Assembly (NCBI GenBank): GCA_021397845.1
Contig: CM038044.1
Coordinates: forward strand, 57,325,851-57,389,850
DNA length: 64,000 nucleotides
Source: Areca catechu
Lineage: Eukaryota; Streptophyta; Magnoliopsida; Arecales; Arecaceae
Reading direction: 5' to 3'
Below, one piece after another: positions 52,303 to 62,551 of the stretch. The number at the start of each line of letters is the position of its first letter. Within the stretch, counting starts at the first letter, position 1. A model generated the notes under the pieces. That model did no database searches. It saw only the letters and a list, made by a program, of their open reading frames with translations, and had not been told where the DNA came from. The position numbers and the translations under genes are program-made.

Positions 52303-53790
52303 ATGGCTCCCAGAAGATCTGCAAGGAAGCACTCTCATGCAATTGAATCAAATACTCACAGTGTCAATCAGAAGAAGAAAAGAGAAAAGAAAAGAAAATC
52401 TGATCTAAGGTAGAATGAAGAAGAAGCACCTTCTCCACTAGGGCAAATCTCTTCAATGGTCAATCGGCCGGTCACATGTAGCAGAAGGATTGATTTCACC
52501 TTCTTGGAAGATCAAGGTATGAAGATCGAAAACTGGATTAAGAACCAAGGATGGACATTTTTCTGCTCATTGGACACTCCGACTTACCCTTCCTTGGTAA
52601 GAATATATTTTGAAAATCTAATTCTTGGGGAATATCATTTGGAATCTGTTGTAAAAGGAGTAAAGATTGTTGTGGATGAAGACAAACTGAGCAATCTACT
52701 GCACATGCCCACTGACGGTGCAGCTGAGCTAACTTTAAAAGTCAAAGAACAGGAACTGAGGCTAATTTTGGGAAAATCAGATGTAAGTTCAGTCAAATAT
52801 ATTCAAGCCAACATGCTTTCCATGGAAATGTGGCTGCTTCATAACATGATCAGTCGAATCTTTCTTCGCAGAACCGGTCGCTTCGACTAGGTAAGTGAAC
52901 GAGACATGATCTTCATGGAACACCTCATCGAGGGAGAAGACCTCAACATTCCATATATTATGATGATATAGATAACAAAAGCAGCAAGGAAGATCAAGGC
53001 ATGTTTTCCATATGGCATGGTATTTACAATGTTGTTCGAAGATGCTAGAATTAATCTGACAGATGAAATTGGCAAACCACCTCACCACTCAGACACCTAC
53101 TCAGCTAAATCTCTTAGGAGAATGGGATATCACTTGCAAGAAGGAGTCTGGTTGAAGAAGCTATCAGGACACATGACTGCCACCTCATCTGATGAAAACA
53201 ATGATGAACAAATGGAACCTCCTATTGATGACCCAAATGATACTGCATCTGAAGATATTGATGAAGACACTTATGGATCTTCAATGAAAACTCCATCAGA
53301 ACTCAAAGAATTCATAGCCCAACAGATGGAAACACTTTCTGAATCTCTTACAAGCCACATCAGCACAATGTTTAGCGAATTATGCTAGTCAATTAATGTC
53401 ATCTTGCAAGAAATCAAGGCAGAGCAGAAGTTGCATATGAAGAAAATGCAAAAAGAGCTAGACAATTTCAAAGAAGAAATTCAAAGTGTCCTAATGCACC
53501 CACACAAGGAAACTTGCACTGCTGAGGATACTTCCATACAGACTTGCAAAGAGCCACCAGTACCTCCTGCTCAACCATTCTTTATGCCTTCAAAATTACC
53601 TTCATCTGATCCTCCAACATCTAAAGTTGAACCTGTTCTATCCAAGGGCAAACCAAAATTTAAGAAAACTAGAACACCTATAGCCCCTGCTAGAACCAGA
53701 TTTAAGGATCTTAGGTTCGAGCCTCTTAAGACCAAAATATCAGATAAGGTTATAAATGTTGCTTCTTCCTCTAGTAAGGAAGAACAGTAG
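52303..53790 (+). pseudogene. Sirevirus E third ORF, plant-transposon-protein domain
   Basis: ATG at 52303 (MAPRRSARKHSHAIES), basic N-terminus, stop at 52408, then frame 52456-52890: RRIDFTFLEDQGMKIENWIK, TPTYPSLVRIYFENL, VVKGVKIVVDEDKLSNLLHM, SMEMWLLHNMISRIFLRRTG. A stop, then KACFPYGMVFTMLFEDARIN and LRRMGYHLQEGVWLKKL; an acidic block (NNDEQMEPPIDDPNDTASED); a helix with LKEFIAQQMETLSESL; a second helix (QKLHMKKMQKELDNFKEEIQ); and a Pro/Lys-rich tail ending at 53788. It resembles the Transposase_32/putative plant transposon protein family. No membrane segment, so no evidence for an envelope role. The function is unknown. Confidence 0.75.
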
Positions 53791-54330
53791 GATGTTTGGC
53801 TGTACATTTGATTATAATAGTGTTTACTTTATGCTTTGCTTCTTATCTTTTGTAATCAAGAAACTTTTTGAATGAGAAGGAAGCAATTTTATCTTATTGA
53901 ATGTCAAATGTATCTGCTTTTAATTTCTTGTAACTTGTACTCAAAACTTTGAATGAAATGAAAGAATTTTTGGCTGACACATTTTCTATGTTTGAATTGA
54001 ATTGTGCAATGTCTTACAATCATATATTCACTTCCATAACACTAATCTAATGAATTTTAATTAGATTATCAAAATTGATTTGAGAAAGTGAAATTATCTC
54101 AAACAAGTTTTATAAACCTTCTCATCTATTATAACAATTGAACTTTAATTGAACACCTTTTTGATTGTTGACAAAAAGGGGGAGAACATTGAGACTGCAT
54201 GAAAAACACTTAACTATTTGAGAATATACAAAAAGGGGGAGAATATCAAATTGCTTCAAAACTTTCAAATCAATAGAAAGGGGGAGCAAATTATTGAAAC
54301 TGAATGGCTTTAAATCAAAACTTGCAATTT
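53791..54330 (+). other. Sirevirus E 3' non-coding tract with three extra polypurine copies
   Basis: No gene. AAAAAGGGGGAGAA occurs at 54171-54184 and again at 54229-54242, and GAAAGGGGGAGCAA at 54277-54290, all resembling the terminal tract at 54641. Confidence 0.7.
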
Positions 54331-54563
54331 GCTCTGATTGCTGCAAAAATTTAATTTGCTCTGATTGTTTAAACCTTTTAGCTCAAGAATTAGCTCTAAT
54401 ACTATCAATTTTGAGCTCTGATATTTTGTGTTTGTGCTAAGTTCTAATACTTTAAAACATAGAACTTCAATACTCTGGTACATACAAAAGCACAAACACC
54501 AATACTATATAGTTTTTCACAAAAGCTCTGATACTTACTTGAAAATACAGATAGCTTTGATAC
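54331..54563 (+). repeat. Array of GCTCTGATAC-like decamers in Sirevirus E
   Basis: Exact GCTCTGATAC at 54525-54534. One mismatch: GCTCTAATAC (54393), GCTCTGATAT (54415), GCTTTGATAC (54554). Two mismatches: GCTCTGATTG (54331, 54358) and GTTCTAATAC (54441). The array is in the same place as in Sirevirus A, between ORF3 and the final polypurine tract. The decamer is the exact reverse complement of 46791-46800 in E's own primer-binding site. Confidence 0.75.
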
Positions 54564-54640
54564 ATGTAAATGCTTACTCTTAAATACAATTATACATGTA
54601 ATTGTAAAGAATTTTTCATGCCCAGTGTTTTGTCATCATC

Positions 54641-54654
54641 AAAAAGGGGGAGAT
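54641..54654 (+). other. Sirevirus E 3' polypurine tract
   Basis: AAAAAGGGGGAGAT directly before the LTR, after TCATCATC. Confidence 0.9.
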
Positions 54655-56400
54655 TGTTGACCCCATAAGTGATTTTGATGATAACCAAACATTGGAGCAT
54701 GCATTTGTTTTACTGACAACTCTTCAAGTGCTTTATAATTTTTTGTAGGATGAATCCATTGCTTAATTTCAACCCCTACATTTTTATTTCTTGTGTTGAG
54801 TTGTATTGTAATTGAACACCTTGTAAAGAAGAACCCAAAGAAGAACTTAATGAAAAACCTTTAAATGGGTTACTTCTTGTTTATTTCAAGCTTTAAATTA
54901 CTTTAAGTGTATTATCCGAAGAGTTTGAAGATTTCTTGAAAGCTTGAAGCCTTGCTGGATGAATTTTGGAGAAGAACTGAAAATTCACTAAATAACTCAT
55001 CCAAGCTGACTCGAGGAGAAGAGAGCCAACTTTGGCACATGGAAAGCATGAGGATTCTGGCACGCAGATATTCGAGCCAACTTTAAGGGACCCGAGCTGA
55101 CTCATCCAGAGTACCATTTCCTGAATCAAACAGGTGAGCCGACTCGAAGGGAGTCCGAGCTGACTTTATCATATTGTTAGACATCCAAGCCAACTCTTTA
55201 GAGAATAGAGCCGACTCCTCTAGAGTCCAGAAAAAAAGCTCTGAGAACTACAGCCAATCGAGCCGACTCTAATAAGAAAGAGCCGACTCTTCCAAACTAC
55301 ATTTTGAAGGCCTGAGGATCCGAGTCAACAAGAATCAAGGAGAGCCGACTCTTACAAAGTGAGGAATCAGAATACTATGCAAGCAAGCCAACTAGATTGA
55401 AGAGAGTCGACTCAACCAAAACTACTCTGAGGATCCGAGCCGACTCGAGTAATTCGAGTCGACTCGAAGGTCATTTTTAGGCTTATAATGGCTAGTTCCA
55501 TAACTTGGATTTTGAATCCAAAAAGTGCTCCAATGGTCATATGTCACATCCCAACGGTCATATGTCACATCCCAACACTTAACACTTATTTATTATAATT
55601 GAGAAAGGTACAATGACTATAACTGCTTGAGAAAGGTACAAGACTATATATTTGAGGGATTTGAACTAGTTAGAAGAAGTTTTTTGAAAAAGAGAAGAAG
55701 AGTTAATTTATTATTGAATATCCAACCAAGTCAACAAGCAAGAGAGCACTGAAAGCATTTAAGATAGTCTTCAAGCCTTCATCAACTACCAACTAAAGCT
55801 TGAAGCATTTATTGAAGAAAGAAAAGAAGCCATCCAAGTGCATTGAAGTGCATTCAATGGGCTTCTCTCGAGCTGCATCGACAACCATTCGATAAAAATT
55901 TGTTTGTCATCCTGTTGCTTTTCTTTGCAATTCTTTTATTGAATTGTTGGGTTATTGGTGAGCCCGGTTTAAAAACCAAATAGGTTCTTAGTTAGCCTGG
56001 GTTAAAATCAAGTTGGGTTGTTGGTGATCCTAGTAAAACCAAGTTAGGTTCTTGGTGATACTGATAAAACGAAGTTGGGTTTCTTTGGTGATCCCGGTAA
56101 AACCAAAGTGTAGAGGTTTGGATTGTGAGCCTGTGAAAACAATCCGACTATATTTCAGTGGGGGATACAGTTGAAATCCCAAGTGATAATCTTGGATAAT
56201 GGATGTAGGAGCTGGGTTGCTCTGAACCATTATAATTTGCATGTGTTTGTGTTGTGCCTTTCTTATTTGATTACACTTCTACATTCTATTTTCCTATCAC
56301 AACACTTAACACTTGTAAGGGATTTTCAAAGAGCACATTATTGCCTGAATTTTTTAAATTCCCAATTTACTTCCCTCTTAGGAAAGCCACCTGGGCAACA
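54655..56400 (+). repeat. Sirevirus E 3' LTR
   Basis: 1746 bp, closely matching 45093-46786. A local duplication of CATATGTCACATCCCAAC (55538 and 55559), followed by extra sequence (about 55577-55625), accounts for its greater length. It ends GGGCAACA, then AATGG. Confidence 0.93.
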
Positions 56401-56405
56401 AATGG

Positions 56406-57187
56406 CAAAGGTTAGGTCAGAGAAATAGGACTATGTCTGAGTACATAGCCAAATTCGATGAGTTCATCATGAGGTGCAGTATAGATGAGTCAAAAGCTGT
56501 GACCCTATCTAGGTTTAGGGCTGGACTACGTGAGGACATTCAGAGAGTTATTTTTGAGAGAGGTTCATGATCTTGAACAGGCATACCAGATAGCTAGAGA
56601 CTATGAGAGATTCAAGAGGGGGCCCATAACCCATCGACCTAAACCCATTAGGACTAGTGCCTCTAATCCAAACCAGGATCTAGCCAAGCCTACCCAAGCC
56701 AACCCACTCCTAGTACCCTATTGACTCGTAAGGAAGATAAGGGTAAGGCACTTGAAGTTCAGAGAAACCCTAATCCCAACCCGAGTAATGCTTATTTTAA
56801 ATGCCATAAGGTGGGACATTATGCTAGCCAATGCCCAACCCGATCCCTACATATAGGAGAACTTGAGGAGGAAGACCCTAAACCCACTGATGAGATTGAG
56901 GAGGAAGTATATGAAGCTGGAGAGAACCTAATGGATGAATATGATGGAGATGAGGAAACCTTTGAGTCATCAAACCTGTTAGGAGTTGTTAGGTGCATCT
57001 TAGCCCAAACCAAGATCCAAGAGGATTGGTGTAGAACCAACATCCTACAAACCTTTGTCAAGTTAGGGGATAAGGTATGCAAGATCATCATAGATAGTGG
57101 AAGCTGTGTGAATGCCATCTCAACTAGTGCTACCAGAAACCTAGGCTTATCCACTGTTCCCCATCCCAGCCCCTATAAGGTATCCTA
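56406..57187 (+). pseudogene. Chromovirus D gag C-terminal part, zinc knuckle and protease
   Basis: Gag resumes with RNRTMSEYIAKFDEFIMRCS, LSRFRAGLREDIQRVIFE and, shifted, REVHDLEQAYQIARDYERFK. The zinc knuckle (near 56793-56835) has lost its first Cys (YFKCHKVGHYASQC). An acidic linker leads to the protease, IIIDSGSCVNAISTSATRNL (57088-57147), with intact Asp-Ser-Gly. The frame closes with TAG at 57186; frame-shifted protease remnants continue to about 57420. Confidence 0.85.
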
Positions 57188-58525
57188 GATAGACTCAACT
57201 TCTATCCCCATCAAAATTAGATGCCAAGTCATGATCCAACTTCAATCCTATTAGGAAAAGGTTTGGTGTGTTATCATTCCCATGGGAGTTAGTAACATTT
57301 CCTAGGCAAACCTTGGCTATATGACCATGATGCTATCCTGTATGGTCGATCCAATTCATGTTCTTTTAATTTTCATGGAAAGAAGATTGTGATCAACCCA
57401 ACCCTATCTAAGGATAACATTAAGAGGGGATCTAGCAGTTTGAAAGAGAAGAAATCAAGAGTTAATCTGATCATTGCTAAGGAGCTAGAACGTGAGATTA
57501 TTGAGGGTTCGACCGTTTGGATGTTAACTGCTAAGGAATTACCTGATCAAACCTAAAAAGAGCACCCTAAAGAAATTATGAAAATTTTAGGTGAATTTGA
57601 GGATGTATTTCCTGTAGATTTGCCTGACCAATTACCACCTTTGAGGGACGTACAGCATGCCACAGATTTAGTCCCAGGAGCCACCCTACCAAACCTTCCA
57701 TACTATAGGATGAACCCCACTGAGCATTTAGAACTGCAAAGACAGGTAGGAGTGCTCCTAAGAAAAAGGTTTATTAGGGAGAGCCTGAGTCCATGTGTAG
57801 TACCTACCCTTTTAACCCCTAAGAAAGATGGCACATGAAAATTATGTATCGATAGTCATGCCATAAATAAGATTATGGTGAAGTATAGGTTTCCCATTCC
57901 TTGTTTGGATGACATGTTAGATATGATGGTCGATGCAACCATCTTCTCAAAGATTGACCTTAAGAGCGGCTATCACCAAGTTAGGATCAGACCTAGGGAT
58001 GAGTGGAAAACCATGTTCAAAACTAAGGATGGTCTCTATGAGTGGGTAGTGATGCCTTTCGGATTGTCGAATGCCCCTAGTACCTTCATGAGGATCATGA
58101 CCCAAGTCCTACGAGTGTTCATTGAAAAATTTGTAGTGGTTTACTTTGATGATATATTGATCTACAGTAAGACTAAGAAAGACCACCTGAACCATGTTCG
58201 ACAAGTTTGCCAAGCCCTTAAGAAAGATAGCCTCTATGCTAATTTGAAGTAGTGCAAGTTCTTGACCCATAGAGTCGTCTTCCTAGGATTTGTAGTGACC
58301 CCTGAAGGAGTATCAGCTTGCCTAGAAAAGGTTAAGTCCATAGTTGAGTGGCCAGCACCTACTAGTGTTCATGATGTGCATAGTTTCCATGGTCTAGCTA
58401 CCTTTTATAGGCAATTTATTTGGGGATTTAGCTCCATTGTCACACCCATCACTAACTGCATTAGGAAGGAAAACTTTAAGTGGACCAAAGCTGCAGAATA
58501 AGCCTTCCTAGACATTAAGGAGAGG
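57188..58525 (+). pseudogene. Chromovirus D reverse transcriptase
   Basis: After protease remnants and a linker (KEKKSRVNLIIAKELE, near 57440-57490), RT begins near 57578: ILGEFEDVFPVDLPDQLPPL, YYRMNPTEHLELQRQV, RFIRESLSPCVVPTLLTPKK. A TGA at 57836 replaces the usual Trp. Then CIDSHAINKIMVKYRFPIP, KIDLKSGYHQVRIRP, WVVMPFGLSNAPSTFMRIM and the catalytic VYFDDILIYSK (near 58138-58170). The thumb region is at 58262-58500 (VVFLGFVVTPEGVSACLEKV, FHGLATFYRQFI). Stops at 57186, 57554, 57836, 58250 and 58499. Confidence 0.92.
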
Positions 58526-59027
58526 ATGACCCAAGTACCCATCCTGAGATTACCTAATTTTTTCAAAGTTTTTGAGGTTGCATGTGATGCTTCTGGAGTA
58601 GGTATAGGAGGAGTACTGAGTCAAGAGAGTCACCCTGTAGCCTTCTTTAGTGAAAAACTCAATGAGGCTAAACTTAGGTACTCAACCTATGATAAAAAAA
58701 TTTATGCGGTAGTACAAGCCCTTAGATATTGGAGACATTACCTACTACCATAGAAGTTTGTTTATACTCCGATCATGAAGCACTCCGATTTCTTAACTCC
58801 CAGAAGAAGCTGAACCCTAGGCATGTTATGTGGGTAGAGTACCTTCAAGCCTATACCTTTGTGCTGAAATGTCATGCTGGTACCGAGAACAAGGTAGCTG
58901 ATGCCCTTAGCCACCGTTCGCTATTCCTAAATTCTGTTAGGATTGAAGTCATAGAATTTGACATACTAAAAGAAGAATATGAGACCTGCTCCAACTTCAG
59001 TGAAATCACCAATCTATGAGACAAGGA
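58526..59027 (+). pseudogene. Chromovirus D RNase H
   Basis: LRLPNFFKVFEVACDASGVG, IGGVLSQESHPVAFFSEKLN, YSTYDKKIYAVVQALRYWRH, then a shift at about 58750 and YSDHEALRFLNSQKKLNPRH, VLKCHAGTENKVADALSHR. The acidic residues of the RNase H fold (Asp in ACDAS, Asp in YSDHEA, Asp in VADALS) are present. Confidence 0.88.
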
Positions 59028-59367
59028 CCATTTAGTTCACATAGTAACTAAACCCTTCACGATGGTTACCTTTTCAAAGACAATAGGCTATGTATTCCCA
59101 GAACTTCCTTGAGAGAATTCTTAGTTTGGGAAACCCATGCAGGAGGTCTAGCTGGTCACTTTGGTAGGAATAAGACCATTCTAGCTATAGAAGACCAGTT
59201 CTTCTGGCCAAGTTTGAAAAAGGATGTTGCCCACATTGTGTCCAGGTATCGAACTTGTGCTGTTGCCAAATAGTAGAAGCAAAACACTAGCTTGTATTCC
59301 CCTTTAGCTGTACCTGACTGTCCTTGGCAAGATCTCAGTATGGACTTTGTGTTAAGATTACCCAAGA
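59028..59367 (+). pseudogene. Chromovirus D integrase, zinc-binding part and first catalytic Asp
   Basis: THAGGLAGHFGRNKTILAIE, DQFFWPSLKKDVAHIVSRYR and TCAVAK form the HHCC region, with the first Cys replaced by Tyr or Arg. Two stops follow (59272-59276), then CPWQDLSMDFVLRLPK with the first catalytic Asp. The frame is cut at 59367 by solo LTR F and resumes in phase at 62552. Confidence 0.85.
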
Positions 59368-59369
59368 TG

Positions 59370-59510
59370 ATGGGGACATTGACCAGTGCAACCCAGAAGC
59401 CAGCCTAGAACGTGAAGCCCAGCCTAGCTGATAACTTGAAGCCCAGCCTAGCCCAGACCTGAAGCCTAGCCTAGAACCTGAAGCCAGCCCAGTCCAAATC
59501 CTGAAGCCTC
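59370..59510 (+). repeat. GAAGCCCAGCCTAG short tandem repeats in LTR F
   Basis: Five to six imperfect copies of about 24 bp (AGAAGCCAGCCTAGAACGTG, TGAAGCCCAGCCTAGC and so on) at the 5' end of the LTR. No function visible. Confidence 0.6.
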
Positions 59511-60305
59511 AATCGATGAAGGACATATCTCAGAGCAACATGGATCTTGGAGCAGAACGAATCCCGGAGCATATCCAAATGAAGATAAGCATAATGTCTT
59601 TTATGGGTGTACGAGGGATTGGGATATTAGGATTTATCTTGATTGTTTGAAAGTTGTTTTTAGGATTTAGTTGGATTAGTTTATTTTAATAGTTTGAATG
59701 TATTAGGATTAAGGTTGAGATATCAAGATATCGGATATCTCAGAGTTGCCTATTTATTATTTTATCGATCAAATAAAAATAGACAATGAATTTTTAGGAT
59801 GGGAAAATAAGAACTCCTGGTTAAGGAGAGGGTGCATCACTCCTGGTTAAGGAGGGTGCTAATGCCCTACATGGTCACTCTGGTTAAGATTGGGCACTGA
59901 AGCCTGGGTGGGGTACCCAGCTATGGTTTTTACTTTTTTTCTTTCCAAATTTCCATTTGGTCTTTCTTCTTCTTCCATGTTATTTTTTGTTTCCTTCTCC
60001 TTCAAACCTGAGAACAACCACTAAACCCTCAATCTTCCGGATCCCGTTTCTGCCAAACACCGGAGAGCCTCTACAGCGTTGAGCCACCCGATGCCCTCAA
60101 CATCTCCATCCCCTATTCCATCACGACAATCCTGTCCAACCCATGATCAACCGCCATAATCCCCTATGCACAGATCTCCCGATCCGCCCGACCACCATCT
60201 CCCCAAATCCTCTCATTCTCTCCTTTCGCCTGCTTCATCGTCTTCACCCACTCCTCCTCCATCTCCAACTTCAGCTCTCCTGATCCCTCACCTTCCTCCA
60301 AATCC

Positions 60306-60395
60306 ATGGTGGATGTAATCACCAGTGCTAAGCCACCAAAAGCAATCAAACGAATCGAGTCCTCCAAAGATGAAGAGGAGGAACAAGAAGTCGAT
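60306..60395 (+). pseudogene. BCCIP/BCP1-like gene fragment in LTR F, 5' part
   Basis: From an ATG at 60306: MVDVITSAKPPKAIKRIESS, then KDEEEEQEV, a basic then acidic stretch. The frame stays open upstream through Pro/Ser codons, so the true start is uncertain. It is interrupted by solo LTR G, and the same reading frame resumes at 61851 within the duplicated target GTCGA. Composition fits the acidic N-terminal region of BCCIP-family proteins, but the identity comes from the downstream part. Confidence 0.55.
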
Positions 60396-61850
60396 GATGG
60401 GGAACTAATATGCATGCAATTTTTTTTGTATGTTTTACATGTTGAGTTAGGTGATTAATTCCCAAATTTCAGATCAAAATTATTTGTAGGGAATTTTGTA
60501 TGAATTTTTGAAAGTCAGCATGCAGATTAGGATCTAGAAAAGTAGCAAAGAAGGACCGCCGGGGCTGAGAAGCCTCGGTTAGGGCAAGTTCTCCTATAAT
60601 AAAACTATTGGAGGTAGAGGGGTGTACCTGACAACGTCTGTGAAGATCGCAGCGAAGGGGTCTCTCGTTCCTCGACGGATGCGGCCTGGAAAATCGAGCC
60701 AAAGACCCGCGGATACCCGGCTTTCTGCTCGGTGATCCGATTGAGGCTTGGCTGGAGTCGTTGGATTCGTAGGAACTCAAGGACCTGCAAACGACCTATC
60801 AGGGGTTAGAAAACTCACAAAGGAACAAGAAAACAAAGGAAAAACAACAAGGGAAGGCTTCTTTTGGAGTGGGCGTCCAGGGATCTGGAGGGTTTGTTGG
60901 CAGCAGGAAGATGATTGCAAACACCGGGAAGAAGAACTCTCACAAACCCCTTTATGCACAAAGCAGGGTATCACACCACTCAATAGAAGAACTCAAGGTT
61001 TTCATTCATCAAAAAATTCTCCTCATACAAGAGGCTAGGGTCCCTTAAATAGACCCTTAACCTTGGGCTCCAAGTAAGGGTACATAAGTCTTTACATAAG
61101 AATCATTTTCCCTCTCAAACCCTAGCTAGAAAATAAGGAAATATTAGGTAGAAAAATCCCTAAAAAATTTCTTGACTTGGTCAAGACTCCAAGGACGCCT
61201 AGGGGGCCGTGTTGGGCTTCTAGGAGCAGCAAAAGGCCGGCCCAAAGGGGCTCGGGTGCATGGGTTTGGGCCTCTGGAAGCTGGGGTGGCCTGGTAGCCA
61301 GGTAGCAGGAATATTCCCTGGTATCTTGCTTCTTAGGGGCTTGGGCTTGGCACCTGGGCTTGATTTCTTTGGGCTAGGATGCAGATGGACCTCTGGAATC
61401 ATGGATGCCCTTATCTATGAATATACTTTGACATCTGGAAGGAAATCTGGGTATCTAGAGGGCATCTACAAGAAATCAGGGTTTTCTGAATTTTCCTCCT
61501 GGGATCTTCAAATCTTCAAGCTGGGTTGGACTTGTGCTATACTTTCATGTCTTCAATCTAGTTGGACTTGGTCTTCACTTGTATGATATAGTCTTGAGTC
61601 TTCAGTATGCTTGGACAGGACTCAAAAAAATAAATTAGCTCAACATGAGCTGACTAGCATTGGACTGAACTAGCTCAACATGAGTTGACTAGTACAGAAC
61701 TGAAATAACAACTAAAAATACTCAAATAACAACTAAAATGGACTCAGATGAGCTAAGCCCTTATTACAGATGGACTCATAAATTATTGATCAATTTACAG
61801 AGGGTTGAAATAGCCTCTGTCTTATTCTGGTGCCTCAGGTGTCCCCACCA
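60396..61850 (-). mobile_element. Solo LTR G of the chromovirus C family, minus strand
   Basis: 1455 bp, alignable with the C LTR (39467-40762). Head and tail as in C: TGATGGGGAACTAA on the left, CAGGTGTCCCCACCA on the right (i.e. TGGTGGGGACACC on the minus strand). The 5-bp duplication GTCGA is perfect (60391-60395, 61851-61855). The TATA-like CTATTTAAGGG is on the minus strand near 61045-61058. ORFs inside are not genes. It inserted into the captured fragment carried by F. Confidence 0.9.
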
Positions 61851-62264
61851 GTCGAGATGGTGCAAGCTGATTTCAAGTTCTTCGATCCCAAACCCGAGGA
61901 TTTCAATGGGGTGAAGCTTCTTCTGCAGAACTACCTTGATAAAAAGCCATGGGATCTCAATGGCTTCATGGACATGATCCTGGAGCAAACCACTATTGGG
62001 ACCATCGTGAAACTGGCCGGCCAGGATGAAGAGGAGGAAGGAGACGATGATGGAGAGCATGATGACGAGGGTCTATTTTCCATCATTAGCACCCTTAATT
62101 TGGGGAGATATGCCGACCATAGATGCATAAAGGAGCTCCATGATGCCTGTCACCCACCGAAGAGCCCGCGCTGCCATCTTCCCGAGCCATCGTCGCCGGG
62201 GGAGAGGCCACCGGATCTGTCCCTCCGAAAATTGCCTCTGTTCCAGTCCAGAGAGGAGAGCTAA
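61851..62264 (+). pseudogene. BCCIP/BCP1-like gene fragment in LTR F, main part
   Basis: The frame reads VEMVQADFKFFDPKPEDFNG, VKLLLQNYLDKKPWDLNGFM, DMILEQTTIGTIVKLAGQDE, an acidic insert, then GLFSIISTLNLGRYADHRCI. The order ADFxFFDPKPxDFxGVKxLL, WDLxGFxDxIL, QTTxGTxVK, LNLGRY is the conserved core of the plant BCCIP homolog (BCP1; yeast Bcp1, involved in nuclear export and ribosomal-protein handling). Homology ends near 62130 and the rest of the frame is Pro/Ser-rich and unrelated. A fragment only, without the C-terminal half. Confidence 0.7.
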
Positions 62265-62546
62265 CTGTTCGAGCACGGTCGTGAATGCATAGTCAGCATA
62301 CATTTATCAACTTCAAGCATAGGAATCCAATAAAAAAAAGATGAAAAAGGAAAATACGGGAAAAAAAATAGAGAAAAAAAGAGTGAAAAAAATGGAGGAA
62401 AAAAATATGGAAAAAAAAGGGGTTTATTTGAATAAAAAAATTTTGGAGAAAAAATAAATAGGGTTTAACCTAGCCTAGGATCGTTTCTTAATGACCAATA
62501 GTCCGATCACCTAGAATAAATATTGATCAGGGCCTGTCTCACATCA
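62265..62546 (+). other. A-rich 3' part of LTR F
   Basis: A purine-rich stretch (GAAAAAAAATAGAGAAAA-like, 62325-62455), then TTAACCTAGCCTAGGATCG and the LTR tail. No gene. Confidence 0.5.
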
Positions 62547-62551
62547 TAAGA

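Larger units (their letters stand above)
45093..56400 (+). mobile_element. Sirevirus E (Ty1/copia), complete, 11.3 kb, nested in chromovirus D gag
   Basis: LTRs are 45093-46786 (1694 bp) and 54655-56400 (1746 bp), TGTTGACC...GGCAACA. The 5-bp duplication AATGG is perfect (45088-45092 and 56401-56405). A consensus PBS, gag with two zinc knuckles, PR-IN-RT-RH, spacer, ORF3, repeated polypurine tracts and a terminal polypurine tract are all present in the Sirevirus order. All ORFs contain stops. The gag frame of D resumes on the far side. Confidence 0.96.
59368..62546 (+). mobile_element. Solo LTR F (chromovirus-like) carrying a host-gene fragment and nested solo LTR G
   Basis: It begins TGATGGGGACA and ends GTCTCACATCA, the same termini as the A' and D LTR families. 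Flanks CAAGA (59363-59367) and TAAGA (62547-62551) are a 5-bp duplication with one C/T change, and the integrase frame of D resumes after it. No gag, pol, PBS or second LTR is seen, so I call it a solo LTR (about 1.7 kb without G). The first 140 bp contain short tandem GAAGCCCAGCCTAG repeats, and 59800-59900 holds repeated TCCTGGTTAAGGAG. Confidence 0.75.

Noticed and set aside
52303..53790. Envelope-like gene in the Sirevirus
   Set aside because: No signal peptide, transmembrane helix or fusion-like segment; it fits the plant-transposon-protein family better.
60469..61586. ORFs on both strands between 60469 and 61586
   Set aside because: All lie in solo LTR G and correspond to non-coding LTR sequence of the C family.
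59368..62546. F as a complete small LTR element (TRIM-like)
   Set aside because: No internal repeat of its first or last bases and no PBS or polypurine tract inside; a solo LTR is simpler.
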